From IMG/VR virus record IMGVR_UViG_3300034062_000402, positions 1 through 35,451 of that record: a stretch of 35,451 nt of DNA. One strand, written 5' to 3'. Positions 9,169 through 16,669 of this stretch are shown here, one piece after another. The stretch's first letter is position 1. The number at the start of each line of letters is the position of its first letter. The position numbers and the translations under genes were made by a program. The stretch is from a virus. The notes below the pieces were generated by a model. It was given only the letters and a program-made list of their open reading frames with translations. It was not told where the DNA came from and ran no database searches.

Positions 9169-10474
9169 AGTTTATCTCAGCCGAAAACAAACACGGGCAA
9201 TGTCAATTGACCATCCTATCGGTGATCCGACAGGTGGTGCAGCATACCGTGAAATGCGTGATCCAACGACTGCAATTGCAGCCTCGGCGGGTGCAAACTT
9301 GCTTGGCTCTGTGATCGGTGGCGAAGCATCAAAATCTGCGGCTGGCAAACAATCCAAAGCAGCGTTACAAGCGGCTGAAGCACAACAGCGTATTGCGTCG
9401 CAGCAAATTGGTGAAATGCAGCGTATGCGAGCGCAGCAGATTATTGAACTGCAAAACGCTCAAACTGATGCCGTTAATCGTGGTCAACAGGATCGAGCTG
9501 CTGCGATTCAGCAACTTGTCGATCAGCGTACCGACGCATTGGCTAGGATTTATGGCTCAAAAGACGCTGCTTTAAACGTTATCAATGCTCAACGTTCGGA
9601 TGCTTTAAGTACAGTTGGCGAACAACGTGGCGAATCGTTGCAAACGTTTCAGCCTTATATGCAGGTTGGCCAACAGGGTGTTGGTGCGATCAGTCAGCAA
9701 CTTCCGTATTTCCAACAGACATTTGGGCCTGAACAATTCAAGGCAAACCTTGACCCAGGCTATGAGTTTATGAAGCAACAAGGTCTTGGCGCAATTCGTC
9801 AAGGCATGAACGTAGGAGGTGGGGGTTCTAACATTGATCGAGCTGCAACAAAGTTTGCAGAGGATTATGCTAATACAGGCTATCAAAACGCATTTAATCG
9901 GTTTACTGGTCAACAACAGAACATTTACAACCGATTGGCAGGGATTGCAGGAATTGGACAAGCCGCCACGGGTACTGCGGCACAGACAGGATTAGGCTAC
10001 GGTCAACTTGGCGCACAAACAGGTTTAGGTTATGGTCAATTAGGCGCACAGACAGGTTTAGGTTACGAATCCCTTGGGGCGCAAACGGGTCTTGGGTATG
10101 GTCAAGCAATGGCTAATACAGGTCTTGGTTACGATCAAATGATAGGTAATCAGCAACTTGGTTATGGTCAATCAATGGCTCAATTTAATCAAGGCGTAGG
10201 CGCAAACATTGCTAACTTGGCCACTGGCGGCGGTGCTGCACAAGCGCAAGGCATTACAGGATCAGCCCAAGCAAGTGCCGCGGGCGATGTTGGGCAAGCC
10301 AATATCTACGGTGGTGCTATTGGAAACCTTGGTAATCTTGGTATGCAATATTCTTACTTGCAATCACCTGCAATTCAAAAGGCATTAGGATTGGGTTCTT
10401 ATGCGCCACAAACAGGCGGCATAAGCGGCGCAGACCTTACGTCTGGAATTGATTTTGCTTACAGACCTGCATAA
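9161..10474 (+). CDS. DNA ejection protein, P22 gp7-position, with 11-residue repeats
   Basis: I chose ATG 9161 because GGGAG ends five bases before it; an in-frame GTG at 9146 lacks this. About 437 residues. Residues ~30-60 are a small-residue hydrophobic stretch (AIAASAGANLLGSVIGG) that could insert in membrane. An Ala/Gln-rich helical region follows (IASQQIGEMQRMRAQQIIEL), then LDPGYEFMKQQGLGAIRQGM and six 11-residue repeats around LGYGQ (residues 274-339). PGYEF plus a glycine-rich tail is common in phage ejection proteins of this type. Synteny (first of three large genes after the gp14-position gene) supports a gp7-like role in forming the DNA conduit across the envelope. Confidence 0.75.
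   Translation: MFKVYLSRKQTRAMSIDHPIGDPTGGAAYREMRDPTTAIAASAGANLLGSVIGGEASKSAAGKQSKAALQAAEAQQRIASQQIGEMQRMRAQQIIELQNAQTDAVNRGQQDRAAAIQQLVDQRTDALARIYGSKDAALNVINAQRSDALSTVGEQRGESLQTFQPYMQVGQQGVGAISQQLPYFQQTFGPEQFKANLDPGYEFMKQQGLGAIRQGMNVGGGGSNIDRAATKFAEDYANTGYQNAFNRFTGQQQNIYNRLAGIAGIGQAATGTAAQTGLGYGQLGAQTGLGYGQLGAQTGLGYESLGAQTGLGYGQAMANTGLGYDQMIGNQQLGYGQSMAQFNQGVGANIANLATGGGAAQAQGITGSAQASAAGDVGQANIYGGAIGNLGNLGMQYSYLQSPAIQKALGLGSYAPQTGGISGADLTSGIDFAYRPA
9980..10177 (+). repeat. Tandem 33-base repeat, six units, within the first ejection protein
   Basis: Six in-frame 33-base units encode AQTGLGYGQLG (twice), AQTGLGYESLG, AQTGLGYGQAM, ANTGLGYDQMI and GNQQLGYGQSM. The first units are nearly identical in protein but already differ at wobble positions. 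The array decays toward its 3' end. Keeping LGY while other residues drift suggests a selected repeating structure, perhaps a beta-solenoid or flexible linker, rather than a recent slippage product. Confidence 0.85.
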
Positions 10475-10483
10475 AGGATAATC

Positions 10484-12145
10484 ATGGCTGATAACACCAT
10501 TGCGTTGCAAGCAAGACCAATGCCGCAAACCAATATTCTTACCCCAATTACAGACGTAATGAATTTGGGTCGTGCGGCTGTCGGTTTACAGCGTGAAACC
10601 GAAACCTTGCCATCTCAAATTGAAATGGCTAAGGGACTTGCATCACAAGCAACTACAGGCGCAGAAAGCTCTATATTTAAACTAAATACTGAGCAATCAC
10701 AATTAGCGTTAAACATTGCGGGCGGTCTTGCAAACGATGATTCGATCATTAACGCAGGTAAGAATCCTAAAGCTGCAATGGATACGATTCTGCAAGCTAA
10801 AACACGGATGCTCGCTCAAGGTGTGCCAGCGCACATTGTAGAAGCGAACACAGCACCATTAATTACAAGTTTAGTGTCTAACCCTGGCGGGTTCTTGCAG
10901 ACGCTTAAAAACGTCATTCAAGGTGGTCTTGGCGCAACAGGTCAGCAAGCATTGCAAACCCCAGAGCTTACCGAAGCTGGCGGCGCACCTGCAACATTCC
11001 AACGAGGCACGGGTGCATTACGCACTACGCCTATCATGCCAGCCGCACCTACCGCACCAGTTGCACCGCCCCAAGGCGAAGCACAAGGCGCACCAACTGC
11101 ACCAGCCGCACCAGGTGGCGATATGTATGCTAAAGGTCAGCCCACAGGCAAGCCTGGCACATTCTTTGGTGAAAACGGTCAGATTGTTGACGCAAGAGGC
11201 AATGTTGTCTTTGATGCTGCGGTGCGTGATTCGTCCGGTGCTGTGGTTGACTTCAAGGCGATGCCACCGGAATTTGAACCTGGTGTAAAGCCAGTTGATA
11301 GAACGGTTGGCACAGTAGCGCAGCCTTTCCCTGTGCAGCCTCCGGTTGGTCAACAAGGCGCACCAATTGCACCACAAGCAGGCGTGACTGCGGATCAAAT
11401 GGCACAGCCTGCGGGGGGATCGCCAGGCTTTAAGTTGTCGTATCCAGTTCGTAAGGCGGGCGAAGCTGCACAACGCTTACCTGCTGAAATTGCAGACGAA
11501 AACGCTGGCAATATGTACCGCAATTCGTTGATTAAGAATCAAGGCAACTTGGTTACTAACCGTCGAAACCTTGAAGAAGTAATTTCCGAAGCCGACAAAG
11601 TTGAAAAGAATCTCAGCATTTTAGGGATGAAAGTTGATAATGCTGGATTTTTGGGCGCAGGGGCAAGAAAACTCAACGAATTCTTTGGTACTGAAACAGG
11701 CATTACGCTTAAACAATTGAACAAAGACTTGGCTAACGTTGCCATTTCTAACATTCAAGCGGCTGGTGGCTCAATGGATACTGTTGCAGGTCAGCAATTA
11801 ACTCGCATGGCTAACGGTGACGAAACGTATCCACCAGTTATTTTGAAGGATATTGCCCGTCGTGCAATGTCTGATATGACTAACTTGGATATGCAAGCCC
11901 GTGGCGCACAGGAATTTGCCCGTAAGTTTGGCACTGCTAACCTAAACGATTACCGTCAGCAATGGTCTAAAAATGCTGACTCAAGATTGTTTGAATTGGT
12001 TAATATTGAAAACAGTTCGATGAGTGCAGAACAACGTCAGGCAGCACGGTCAAAGTTGTTCCAGAACATGAACGATAAGCAAAAAGCGGAAATGGCTCAG
12101 AAACTGCGTAACTTGCAAAAGTTATCCACAACCGGACAACTATAA
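10484..12145 (+). CDS. Second ejection/internal virion protein (P22 gp20-position)
   Basis: 553 residues. No clear family by sequence. The N-terminal third is helical (LGRAAVGLQRETETLPSQIE). Residues ~165-310 are Pro/Ala/Gln-rich and repetitive (MPAAPTAPVAPPQGEAQG, APTAPAAPGG, PQAGVTADQMAQPAGG), a flexible linker. The C-terminal ~220 residues are helical and charged (NQGNLVTNRRNLEEVISEAD ... KLFQNMNDKQKAEMAQKLR). Such helical plus Pro/Ala-linker architecture suits proteins that unfold to leave through a narrow tail. The role is inferred from being the middle of three large genes after the gp10/14 block, as in P22 7-20-16. The stop overlaps the next start as TAATG. Confidence 0.65.
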   Translation: MADNTIALQARPMPQTNILTPITDVMNLGRAAVGLQRETETLPSQIEMAKGLASQATTGAESSIFKLNTEQSQLALNIAGGLANDDSIINAGKNPKAAMDTILQAKTRMLAQGVPAHIVEANTAPLITSLVSNPGGFLQTLKNVIQGGLGATGQQALQTPELTEAGGAPATFQRGTGALRTTPIMPAAPTAPVAPPQGEAQGAPTAPAAPGGDMYAKGQPTGKPGTFFGENGQIVDARGNVVFDAAVRDSSGAVVDFKAMPPEFEPGVKPVDRTVGTVAQPFPVQPPVGQQGAPIAPQAGVTADQMAQPAGGSPGFKLSYPVRKAGEAAQRLPAEIADENAGNMYRNSLIKNQGNLVTNRRNLEEVISEADKVEKNLSILGMKVDNAGFLGAGARKLNEFFGTETGITLKQLNKDLANVAISNIQAAGGSMDTVAGQQLTRMANGDETYPPVILKDIARRAMSDMTNLDMQARGAQEFARKFGTANLNDYRQQWSKNADSRLFELVNIENSSMSAEQRQAARSKLFQNMNDKQKAEMAQKLRNLQKLSTTGQL

Positions 12146-14424
12146 TGGAATTTCAGAGCGCAATAGATTTTTTGTCAGGAACAAAAAAGCCAAAAGTCGA
12201 AGGCGGCTTTGATTCTGCATTACAGTTTTTGGAAGGATTGTCTGCGCCACCTGTTGCACCATTAACGCCACAACAAGCACAATCACAGTTTGCCCAAATT
12301 CCCTATCAAGCGGGAAGTGCGCCACCAGTTCAAGCCCCACAAGCACCGCAAGGTAATGTTGTACAACGGGCGATTGCACCTGCTGCGTCATTCCTAGATG
12401 TAACCTTGGGCGGTGTTGCACCTGGCATCATTGCGCCTGTTACTTACGCAGGATCACGGGCGTTTGGTGCGACTCCTGAGCAAGCTACACAATCATCACA
12501 AGCGGCTGCTGCGCCATTTGTAGACCCGTTTGGCAAGGCATTAGGCGTGTCTGAATTGCCACAATACAAAGGCGAAGCAACCCGTCAGATCATGGATTTC
12601 GTCGGTGCGAACATGGGCAAAGGTGCTGCATGGATTTCGCAGCAAACCGGACTTCCTGCGGCTGACATTGAAAACATGATGCAAACCTTAACGGCTGGCG
12701 GTGGTGTAGCGGCAAGTCGAGCATTGGCAGGTCGCATGGGTGTTAGCCCAGCGGTTAGTCAGGTTCAGGATCAATTTAAACAAGCCCAAGCTGCTAGAGG
12801 TCGAGTTGAACCAGTAATGACTCCCGAAATGGCGGGGGCGGTTACGCCTGAAACGGTAGCGGCTGTAACTCCTGAAGTTGCGCCTGTTGTTACGCCTGAA
12901 GGCCAATTAGTAGTGTCGAAAGCACCAGGCATTGAGGTTTCGTACATAAAGCAAACGCCAGACGTTCCTAAAGACACGCCATTTATCACAAGCCCGTTGC
13001 AAGATAATATTGCACCGACTTCAACGACAACGCCCCGTCCGACAATTGACAACCCTTTTGTCGAGCCGATGTACGCTAAAACAGGCAAATTGCCTGTTGA
13101 AGAACAGTTATATCGGGTTGAAACAATTAAAGAATTAGGTGTGCCAACAATTCGTGAAGGAACTCGAACTGGTGACGGGTTTCAGACTGCAAACGAATAC
13201 GTTACGGCAAAAACTAGCGGCCCGAATAAAGACCTATTCAATCAACAGATTGCTACCGAACAACAAGCGTTGCGAAACTATGCAAACGGCATTGTTGAAA
13301 AGACGGGCGGCAGTGTTGGATTGGATGAGAACGCTTTATACAATCGTGGACAATCTATTGCACAACCATTTGATGCGTTTAAGAATCTGCTAACAGAGCA
13401 AATGCGTAATGCTTATGGCGCAGCTAAAGAAGTTGCAGCCGATGCACCAGCGGTTCAACCTGAAACATTCCAAAAGTTTTTGAATACAAACTCAAACTTT
13501 GTGGTAAATGACAGCTTTAAATCTTTGCGAAACGGTATCAAGTCGCATTTGACAGAGCAGGGATTAGTTAACAAAGATGGCAGCATTAAGCCAATGACTG
13601 TTGACCAATCCGAAATGCTCAGACAATACATTAACTCGAACTGGAATCGTGACCGCTCTGGGATCATTCACAAGCTCACAGACTCCATTGATAACGATGT
13701 TACAAAAGTAGCTGGCACAGACGTATACGAAGCAGCCCGTGGTATTCGTACCAAGATGGCAAACCTATTGGAAGACCCAGTTGGTGTGTCTAAGATCATG
13801 GATTACGATCCAAAGACCCCTATCAATCGTTCTACGGCTTTCCCTGACATTCCGAAAGCTGTTGAAAAGATGACACCAGATCAACAAGCACATTTGATTA
13901 AAGTGCTGCAAGATATGCCGCCTGAGTTACAGCCGCAAGCTCAAAAAGCTATTGCTGAAATCAAATCACAGTTTGCAAACCGTATTTCTGAAATCGGTGG
14001 CAAGGGTGAGTTTTGGAACGCACCAGCGGTTAGTAAGTATTTGAAAGACAACAACCGATCCTTGCGTATCCTAACTGGCGATCCAGAGATGGCAAGAGCG
14101 TTGACTGTTTTAAATGACGGTGGACATTTCCTAAGAATGGATAACGGCTATAAAGGTGCTGCAATCCAGTTTAAGAATATGTACGACAATCCATTGATTA
14201 GCGGCACAGCTCAGGCGTTAGGCGGTGCTATTGGTGGCGGCATTGGATACGGTATAGGCGGCGGTGGCCCACTAGGGGCTACCCTTGCGCCATTTGGTGC
14301 GGCCTATGGTCGAGGCGTTGCGGCGGGTAAAGTAGAACGGGCAGCGGCTCGCAGTGCAGCTCGGAAAGGTCAAGAAAGTTTGCAACCGATTCAAGACGTT
14401 TTGAAACGATTAGAGAGAAAGTAA
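12145..14424 (+). CDS. Third ejection/internal virion protein (P22 gp16-position)
   Basis: 759 residues. It starts MEFQSAIDFLSGTKKPKVEG. The N-terminal ~250 residues are Pro/Gln/Ala-rich and include four VTPE repeats at residues ~226-253. The middle is helical and charged with W/N-rich patches (EMLRQYINSNWNRDRSGIIH). Residues ~690-730 are a glycine-zipper-like segment (ALGGAIGGGIGYGIGGGGPL), a possible membrane-inserting element. The tail is basic (KVERAAARSAARKG). Synteny makes it the counterpart of P22 gp16, which enters the host envelope with the DNA. I see no peptidoglycan-hydrolase motif. Function rests on position and composition. Confidence 0.65.
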   Translation: MEFQSAIDFLSGTKKPKVEGGFDSALQFLEGLSAPPVAPLTPQQAQSQFAQIPYQAGSAPPVQAPQAPQGNVVQRAIAPAASFLDVTLGGVAPGIIAPVTYAGSRAFGATPEQATQSSQAAAAPFVDPFGKALGVSELPQYKGEATRQIMDFVGANMGKGAAWISQQTGLPAADIENMMQTLTAGGGVAASRALAGRMGVSPAVSQVQDQFKQAQAARGRVEPVMTPEMAGAVTPETVAAVTPEVAPVVTPEGQLVVSKAPGIEVSYIKQTPDVPKDTPFITSPLQDNIAPTSTTTPRPTIDNPFVEPMYAKTGKLPVEEQLYRVETIKELGVPTIREGTRTGDGFQTANEYVTAKTSGPNKDLFNQQIATEQQALRNYANGIVEKTGGSVGLDENALYNRGQSIAQPFDAFKNLLTEQMRNAYGAAKEVAADAPAVQPETFQKFLNTNSNFVVNDSFKSLRNGIKSHLTEQGLVNKDGSIKPMTVDQSEMLRQYINSNWNRDRSGIIHKLTDSIDNDVTKVAGTDVYEAARGIRTKMANLLEDPVGVSKIMDYDPKTPINRSTAFPDIPKAVEKMTPDQQAHLIKVLQDMPPELQPQAQKAIAEIKSQFANRISEIGGKGEFWNAPAVSKYLKDNNRSLRILTGDPEMARALTVLNDGGHFLRMDNGYKGAAIQFKNMYDNPLISGTAQALGGAIGGGIGYGIGGGGPLGATLAPFGAAYGRGVAAGKVERAAARSAARKGQESLQPIQDVLKRLERK

Positions 14425-14649
14425 ATGGATTCACAAATGCTTTTTAATATTGCAATCGGTTTAGCTTCATTTTTTGGCGGCTGGGTGTTAAACAACATAA
14501 CTAAAGCAATTGATCGTCTTGACAATGATGTGCGTAAAATGCCAATGATTTACATTAGCAAAGAAGAATATCATCGTGATATTGATGACATTAAAATTAT
14601 GCTTAGCAAGATTTTTGACAAACTTGACAACAAGGTAGACAAATCATAG
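14425..14649 (+). CDS. Small single-helix membrane protein with charged C-terminal coil
   Basis: 74 residues beginning directly after the preceding stop. Residues ~5-24 (MLFNIAIGLASFFGGWVLNN) are a membrane helix. The rest is a charged helix (AIDRLDNDVRKM, YISKEEYHRDIDDIKIMLSK, IFDKLDNKVDKS). This one-helix plus coiled-coil layout is widespread just ahead of phage holin/endolysin genes and is usually unnamed. A spanin-like or holin-accessory role is plausible from the neighbours but is not shown by any motif. Confidence 0.75.
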   Translation: MDSQMLFNIAIGLASFFGGWVLNNITKAIDRLDNDVRKMPMIYISKEEYHRDIDDIKIMLSKIFDKLDNKVDKS

Positions 14650-14768
14650 ACCCGCTAACCATCCTCGCAGCACTTGGCCCTCTTGCCGTTGATCTTGGCA
14701 AAAGCCTGATTGGTCGATTTATCCAGACTGACGTATATAAACCCGTCAATATCGGTGAGTACGTTCAA

Positions 14769-15011
14769 ATGCGTGGCATTGATCTTGAAATGTTTAAGGC
14801 AATGAATAGCGTTGGGGGCGCAGGAACGACTTACCCTTGGGTAGAGGCAATCGTTCGGCTAATGCGCCCAGGCGTGGCGGCGGTGGTGCTTGGCACATGG
14901 TCATTTATGATGATGACAGGTCAAGACAGCGCAGCAGTTAACAACTTTGCTTCTGCTGTTGGATTCTACTTATTCGGTGATCGGACTTTGTTTTACGCAC
15001 AAAAGAAATGA
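14769..15011 (+). CDS. Holin-like membrane protein; probably starts upstream at a non-ATG codon near 14643
   Basis: From ATG 14769 the protein is 80 residues (MRGIDLEMFKAMNSVGG, then TTYPWVEAIVRLMRPGVAAV and SAVGFYLFGDRTLF) with two hydrophobic segments. This resembles the three-helix phage/GTA holin family. The same frame stays open through the preceding 126 bases and reads DPLTILAALGPLAVDLGKSL then GRFIQTDVYKPVNIGEYVQ, which looks like the expected N-terminus of such proteins. No ATG, GTG or TTG lies there at the right place, only ATC 14643 and ATA 14646, 7 to 10 bases after AAGG. ATG 14769 has its own GGTGAG nine bases upstream. Either the gene uses a rare start, makes two forms, or is frameshifted from its neighbour. 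The endolysin start overlaps its stop. Confidence 0.72.
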   Translation: MRGIDLEMFKAMNSVGGAGTTYPWVEAIVRLMRPGVAAVVLGTWSFMMMTGQDSAAVNNFASAVGFYLFGDRTLFYAQKK

Positions 15012-15619
15012 TTACAAAAAGTTTGTTGGTTGATTCAAAGACCTGTTCTGAGGACATGGCTGACAAATGGATTGACGCATTAAATCAAGTTTGCGAAAAA
15101 TACGAGATAAATACCGCATTGAGAATTGCAGGGTTTTTAAGCCAATGCGGTCACGAATCAGGTGGTTTTAGATACACCGTTGAAAACTTTAACTACAGCG
15201 CAGCTCGGTTGTTAATGGTTTTTCCTCATTACTTCAATGCGGATTCCGCTAAAAATTATGAGTACAAACCAGAAAAGATTGCAAACAGGGTCTACGCAAA
15301 CCGAATGGGCAACGAAGATGAAGCCAGTGGGGATGGTTGGCAGTACCGTGGTCGAGGACTCATCCAGCTTACTGGCAAAGATAGTTACGCAGCTTTTTCG
15401 ATGGCTGCTGACAATAACTCGCTAGTCGAGCCTGACTTGCTTGAGCAGCCTGAGTTGGCTGCAATGTCTGCTGGGTGGTACTGGTCTACTAGAAAAATAA
15501 ATAGCCTAGCAGACGCTCAAGATGTGCTTGGAATGACTAAGCGTATTAATGGCGGCACTAACGGGTTAGATGACCGCCAAATGAGATACTCACGGTTAAT
15601 TGAATACTATTCAAAATAA
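15008..15619 (+). CDS. Endolysin, glycoside hydrolase family 19 type
   Basis: 203 residues. Motifs GFLSQCGHESGGF (residues 42-54, putative catalytic acid E50) and DGWQYRGRGLIQLTGKDSYA fit the family 19 chitinase-like lysozymes used as phage endolysins. E59 in VENFNYSA is a candidate second catalytic residue. There is no signal peptide, so it needs the upstream holin-like protein to reach peptidoglycan. Length is normal for a single-domain enzyme. Its ATG overlaps the holin stop (ATGA), and a strong terminator follows, closing the rightward late unit. Confidence 0.92.
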   Translation: MITKSLLVDSKTCSEDMADKWIDALNQVCEKYEINTALRIAGFLSQCGHESGGFRYTVENFNYSAARLLMVFPHYFNADSAKNYEYKPEKIANRVYANRMGNEDEASGDGWQYRGRGLIQLTGKDSYAAFSMAADNNSLVEPDLLEQPELAAMSAGWYWSTRKINSLADAQDVLGMTKRINGGTNGLDDRQMRYSRLIEYYSK

Positions 15620-15644
15620 AACCCCAATTAAGGGGCTTTTGTTT
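15618..15644. terminator. Bidirectional intrinsic terminator between convergent units
   Basis: The sequence AAAACCCC-AATTAA-GGGGC-TTTT forms a short GC stem (15622-15625 with 15632-15635) flanked by A-rich and T-rich arms. It can therefore work on both strands. It lies between the endolysin stop (15619) and the stop of the leftward Cys-rich peptide gene (15643). Confidence 0.75.
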
Positions 15645-15792
15645 AGAAGCAATTAGTCGTGCAATTATTTCCATAACAACACGTTGTACAAGTAACCATA
15701 CGTCCACCTGAAAACGTGGTGTTGGTAACACACGCTGCGTATGCTGCACTGGCTGACAACGCTAAAACAACTGCAACAATGTATTTTTTCAT
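15643..15792 (-). CDS. Secreted cysteine-rich peptide, 49 residues
   Basis: It starts MKKYIVAVVLALSASAAYAA, a textbook signal peptide with a likely AYA-A cleavage. The predicted mature peptide of ~29 residues has six cysteines (C21, C35, C38, C39, C44, C48) in CVTN...VTCTTCCYGNNC. Such density suggests disulfides in the periplasm. AAGGAAG lies five bases before the ATG, and the start overlaps the upstream stop as ATGA. It is the last gene of the leftward small-gene unit, ending at the shared terminator. I recognise no family. Superinfection exclusion or envelope modification is possible but unsupported. Confidence 0.7.
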   Translation of the reverse strand: MKKYIVAVVLALSASAAYAACVTNTTFSGGRMVTCTTCCYGNNCTTNCF

Positions 15793-15941
15793 TTTGCTTC
15801 CTTTAAGGTGCTGGGTGGAATAAAGCCAAATCGTTTAAAAGTTTCAGCGACATTGGTAGACGCTGAGTGAACATACTTCCAATTTGGGTTATCAATCAAC
15901 GGGCATGGCAACTTAGGTTGCTCTGTTAATTCGTAAGTCAT
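15789..15941 (-). CDS. Small hypothetical protein, 50 residues
   Basis: It starts MTYELTEQPKLPCPLIDNPN and continues WKYVHSASTNVAETFKRFGF, ending IPPSTLKEAK. It is preceded by AAAGGA six bases from the ATG, and both ends overlap neighbours by four bases (ATGA). Tiny soluble proteins with a LPCPL.DNPN..W..S..T.V...F.RFG pattern look familiar from other phage genomes but carry no known function. Coupled overlaps and a good ribosome site are the main evidence that it is real. Confidence 0.7.
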   Translation of the reverse strand: MTYELTEQPKLPCPLIDNPNWKYVHSASTNVAETFKRFGFIPPSTLKEAK

Positions 15942-16138
15942 TTTTTATCCTTTATTAAATAGTATCGAGCAAAGCGCACTTCACCATCATCTATCATCCA
16001 AGTCACAATGTTGTGGCCTCTTTGCTTTAGTTTAAACACAATGTCGGCAAGCCGTGTCGCATGGTAAAGCGTGATGGCCTCCCAAGAAGTAATAGGTTTC
16101 TTTTTAAGGTGCGCTAATACTTTGTCAGTTTTAGTCAT
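15938..16138 (-). CDS. Winged helix-turn-helix protein
   Basis: 66 residues. KVLAHLKKKPITSWEAITLY followed by ATRLADIVFKLKQRGHNIVT is a winged-helix pattern (a first helix, ITSWEAITLY as helix two, TRLADIVFKLKQRG as recognition helix). VRFARYYLIKD forms the wing strand. It resembles the HTH_39 type found in many phages. It probably binds DNA and may act as a local regulator of early genes; its target is unknown. It sits in the middle of five overlapping leftward genes. Confidence 0.8.
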   Translation of the reverse strand: MTKTDKVLAHLKKKPITSWEAITLYHATRLADIVFKLKQRGHNIVTWMIDDGEVRFARYYLIKDKK

Positions 16139-16257
16139 TTTGTAATCCAGTACATAAGTGGAAGAAAACCGAATACAGCAAACAACACGATTGAGCCAAG
16201 CACATAACCCTCAATCGGTATGCGCTGATCTTCAGGTTTGTATTTTAAATATTTCAC
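16135..16257 (-). CDS. Single-helix membrane peptide, 40 residues, GTG start
   Basis: The frame begins GTG (overlapping the upstream stop as GTGA) and reads MKYLKYKPEDQRIPIEGY, then VLGSIVLFAVFGFLPLMYW and ITK. One membrane helix follows a charged N-terminus of about 18 residues. Its stop overlaps the next ATG. Overlap at both ends and clean topology support a real gene. Function is unknown; small inner-membrane peptides in early phage units often affect superinfection or host processes, but nothing specific is visible here. Confidence 0.68.
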   Translation of the reverse strand: MKYLKYKPEDQRIPIEGYVLGSIVLFAVFGFLPLMYWITK

Positions 16258-16496
16258 GGAAGCCACCCCTCAATTTCATCTTCAAGTTCACAAACTAGTT
16301 CTTTGTATTTTGGATCGTGTCTGTTACGCACAAGAATCATCACGATGTTGTGGAGTGCGTCACCAGAGGCGATGCGTTTGTACCAACTCAACCAATCAAG
16401 CCCGTCTTTATCGATGCCGTGAAACTGGATTACATTCATTACGTCATTAGCGTCTTGAATGTTTAGATTAAAACGCTCATCATCGTATTCGCTCAT
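16254..16496 (-). CDS. Small acidic hypothetical protein, first gene of the leftward unit
   Basis: 80 residues, acidic (MSEYDDERFNLNIQDANDVM ... VCELEDEIEGWLP). No family recognised. DWLSWYKRIASGDALHNIVM looks helical. The ribosome site is AGGTGCAT just before the ATG, a variant of the AGGTGCAAAA motif used by several leftward genes here. It is the first gene downstream of the operator-bearing promoter at 16540-16568, so it should be among the earliest leftward products. Confidence 0.75.
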   Translation of the reverse strand: MSEYDDERFNLNIQDANDVMNVIQFHGIDKDGLDWLSWYKRIASGDALHNIVMILVRNRHDPKYKELVCELEDEIEGWLP

Positions 16497-16539
16497 TTAT
16501 GCACCTGTATGTAGTTAATGGCGTTGTTGCCATGTACAA

Positions 16540-16568
16540 ATATTAAGCTGTCTTAACAATACAATCAA
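16540..16568 (-). promoter_or_regulatory. Leftward promoter PL1 with operator copy 1
   Basis: On the minus strand: -35 TTGATT (16568-16563), 17-base spacer, -10 TAATAT (16545-16540). The 16-base operator GTTAAGACAGCTTAAT (16557-16542) covers the spacer end and -10; its core is the inverted repeat TTAAG-N4-CTTAA. It should drive the five small genes 16496 to 15643. The identical layout at two other promoters makes this unlikely to be chance. Confidence 0.8.
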
Positions 16569-16578
16569 GCAATATTAC

Positions 16579-16600
16579 TAGGTGTTTTCCCTAAGTGTTG
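16579..16600 (-). promoter_or_regulatory. Upstream box shared with the rightward promoter
   Basis: Read on the minus strand it begins CAACACTTAGGGAAAACACC and ends TA. It matches 19474-19494 with one substitution and one inserted base. It ends 10 bases before the -35 of PL1, against 21 bases at the rightward promoter. The 11-base difference is close to one helical turn, as for an activator site on the same DNA face. Confidence 0.6.
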
Positions 16601-16669
16601 TATTTTTGTTGGGGGTGCGGGTACTCGCCGAACTAGGAGTGGAGGGACACTAGCTTTCCCCGCAATTCA

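Noticed and set aside
11018-11473. Minus-strand frame of 151 codons opposite the second ejection protein
   Set aside because: Arg/Cys/Trp-rich composition is the shadow of the Pro/Ala-rich plus-strand linker; no coding features of its own.
14425-15011. Programmed -1 frameshift joining the small membrane protein to the holin-like frame
   Set aside because: No X XXY YYZ slippery sequence near the TAG at 14647-14649; kept only as a minor alternative to an unusual start codon.
15558-15749. Minus-strand frame of 63 codons at the endolysin end
   Set aside because: It runs through the terminator and the endolysin 3' end; the signal-peptide gene 15643-15792 in another frame explains this strand.
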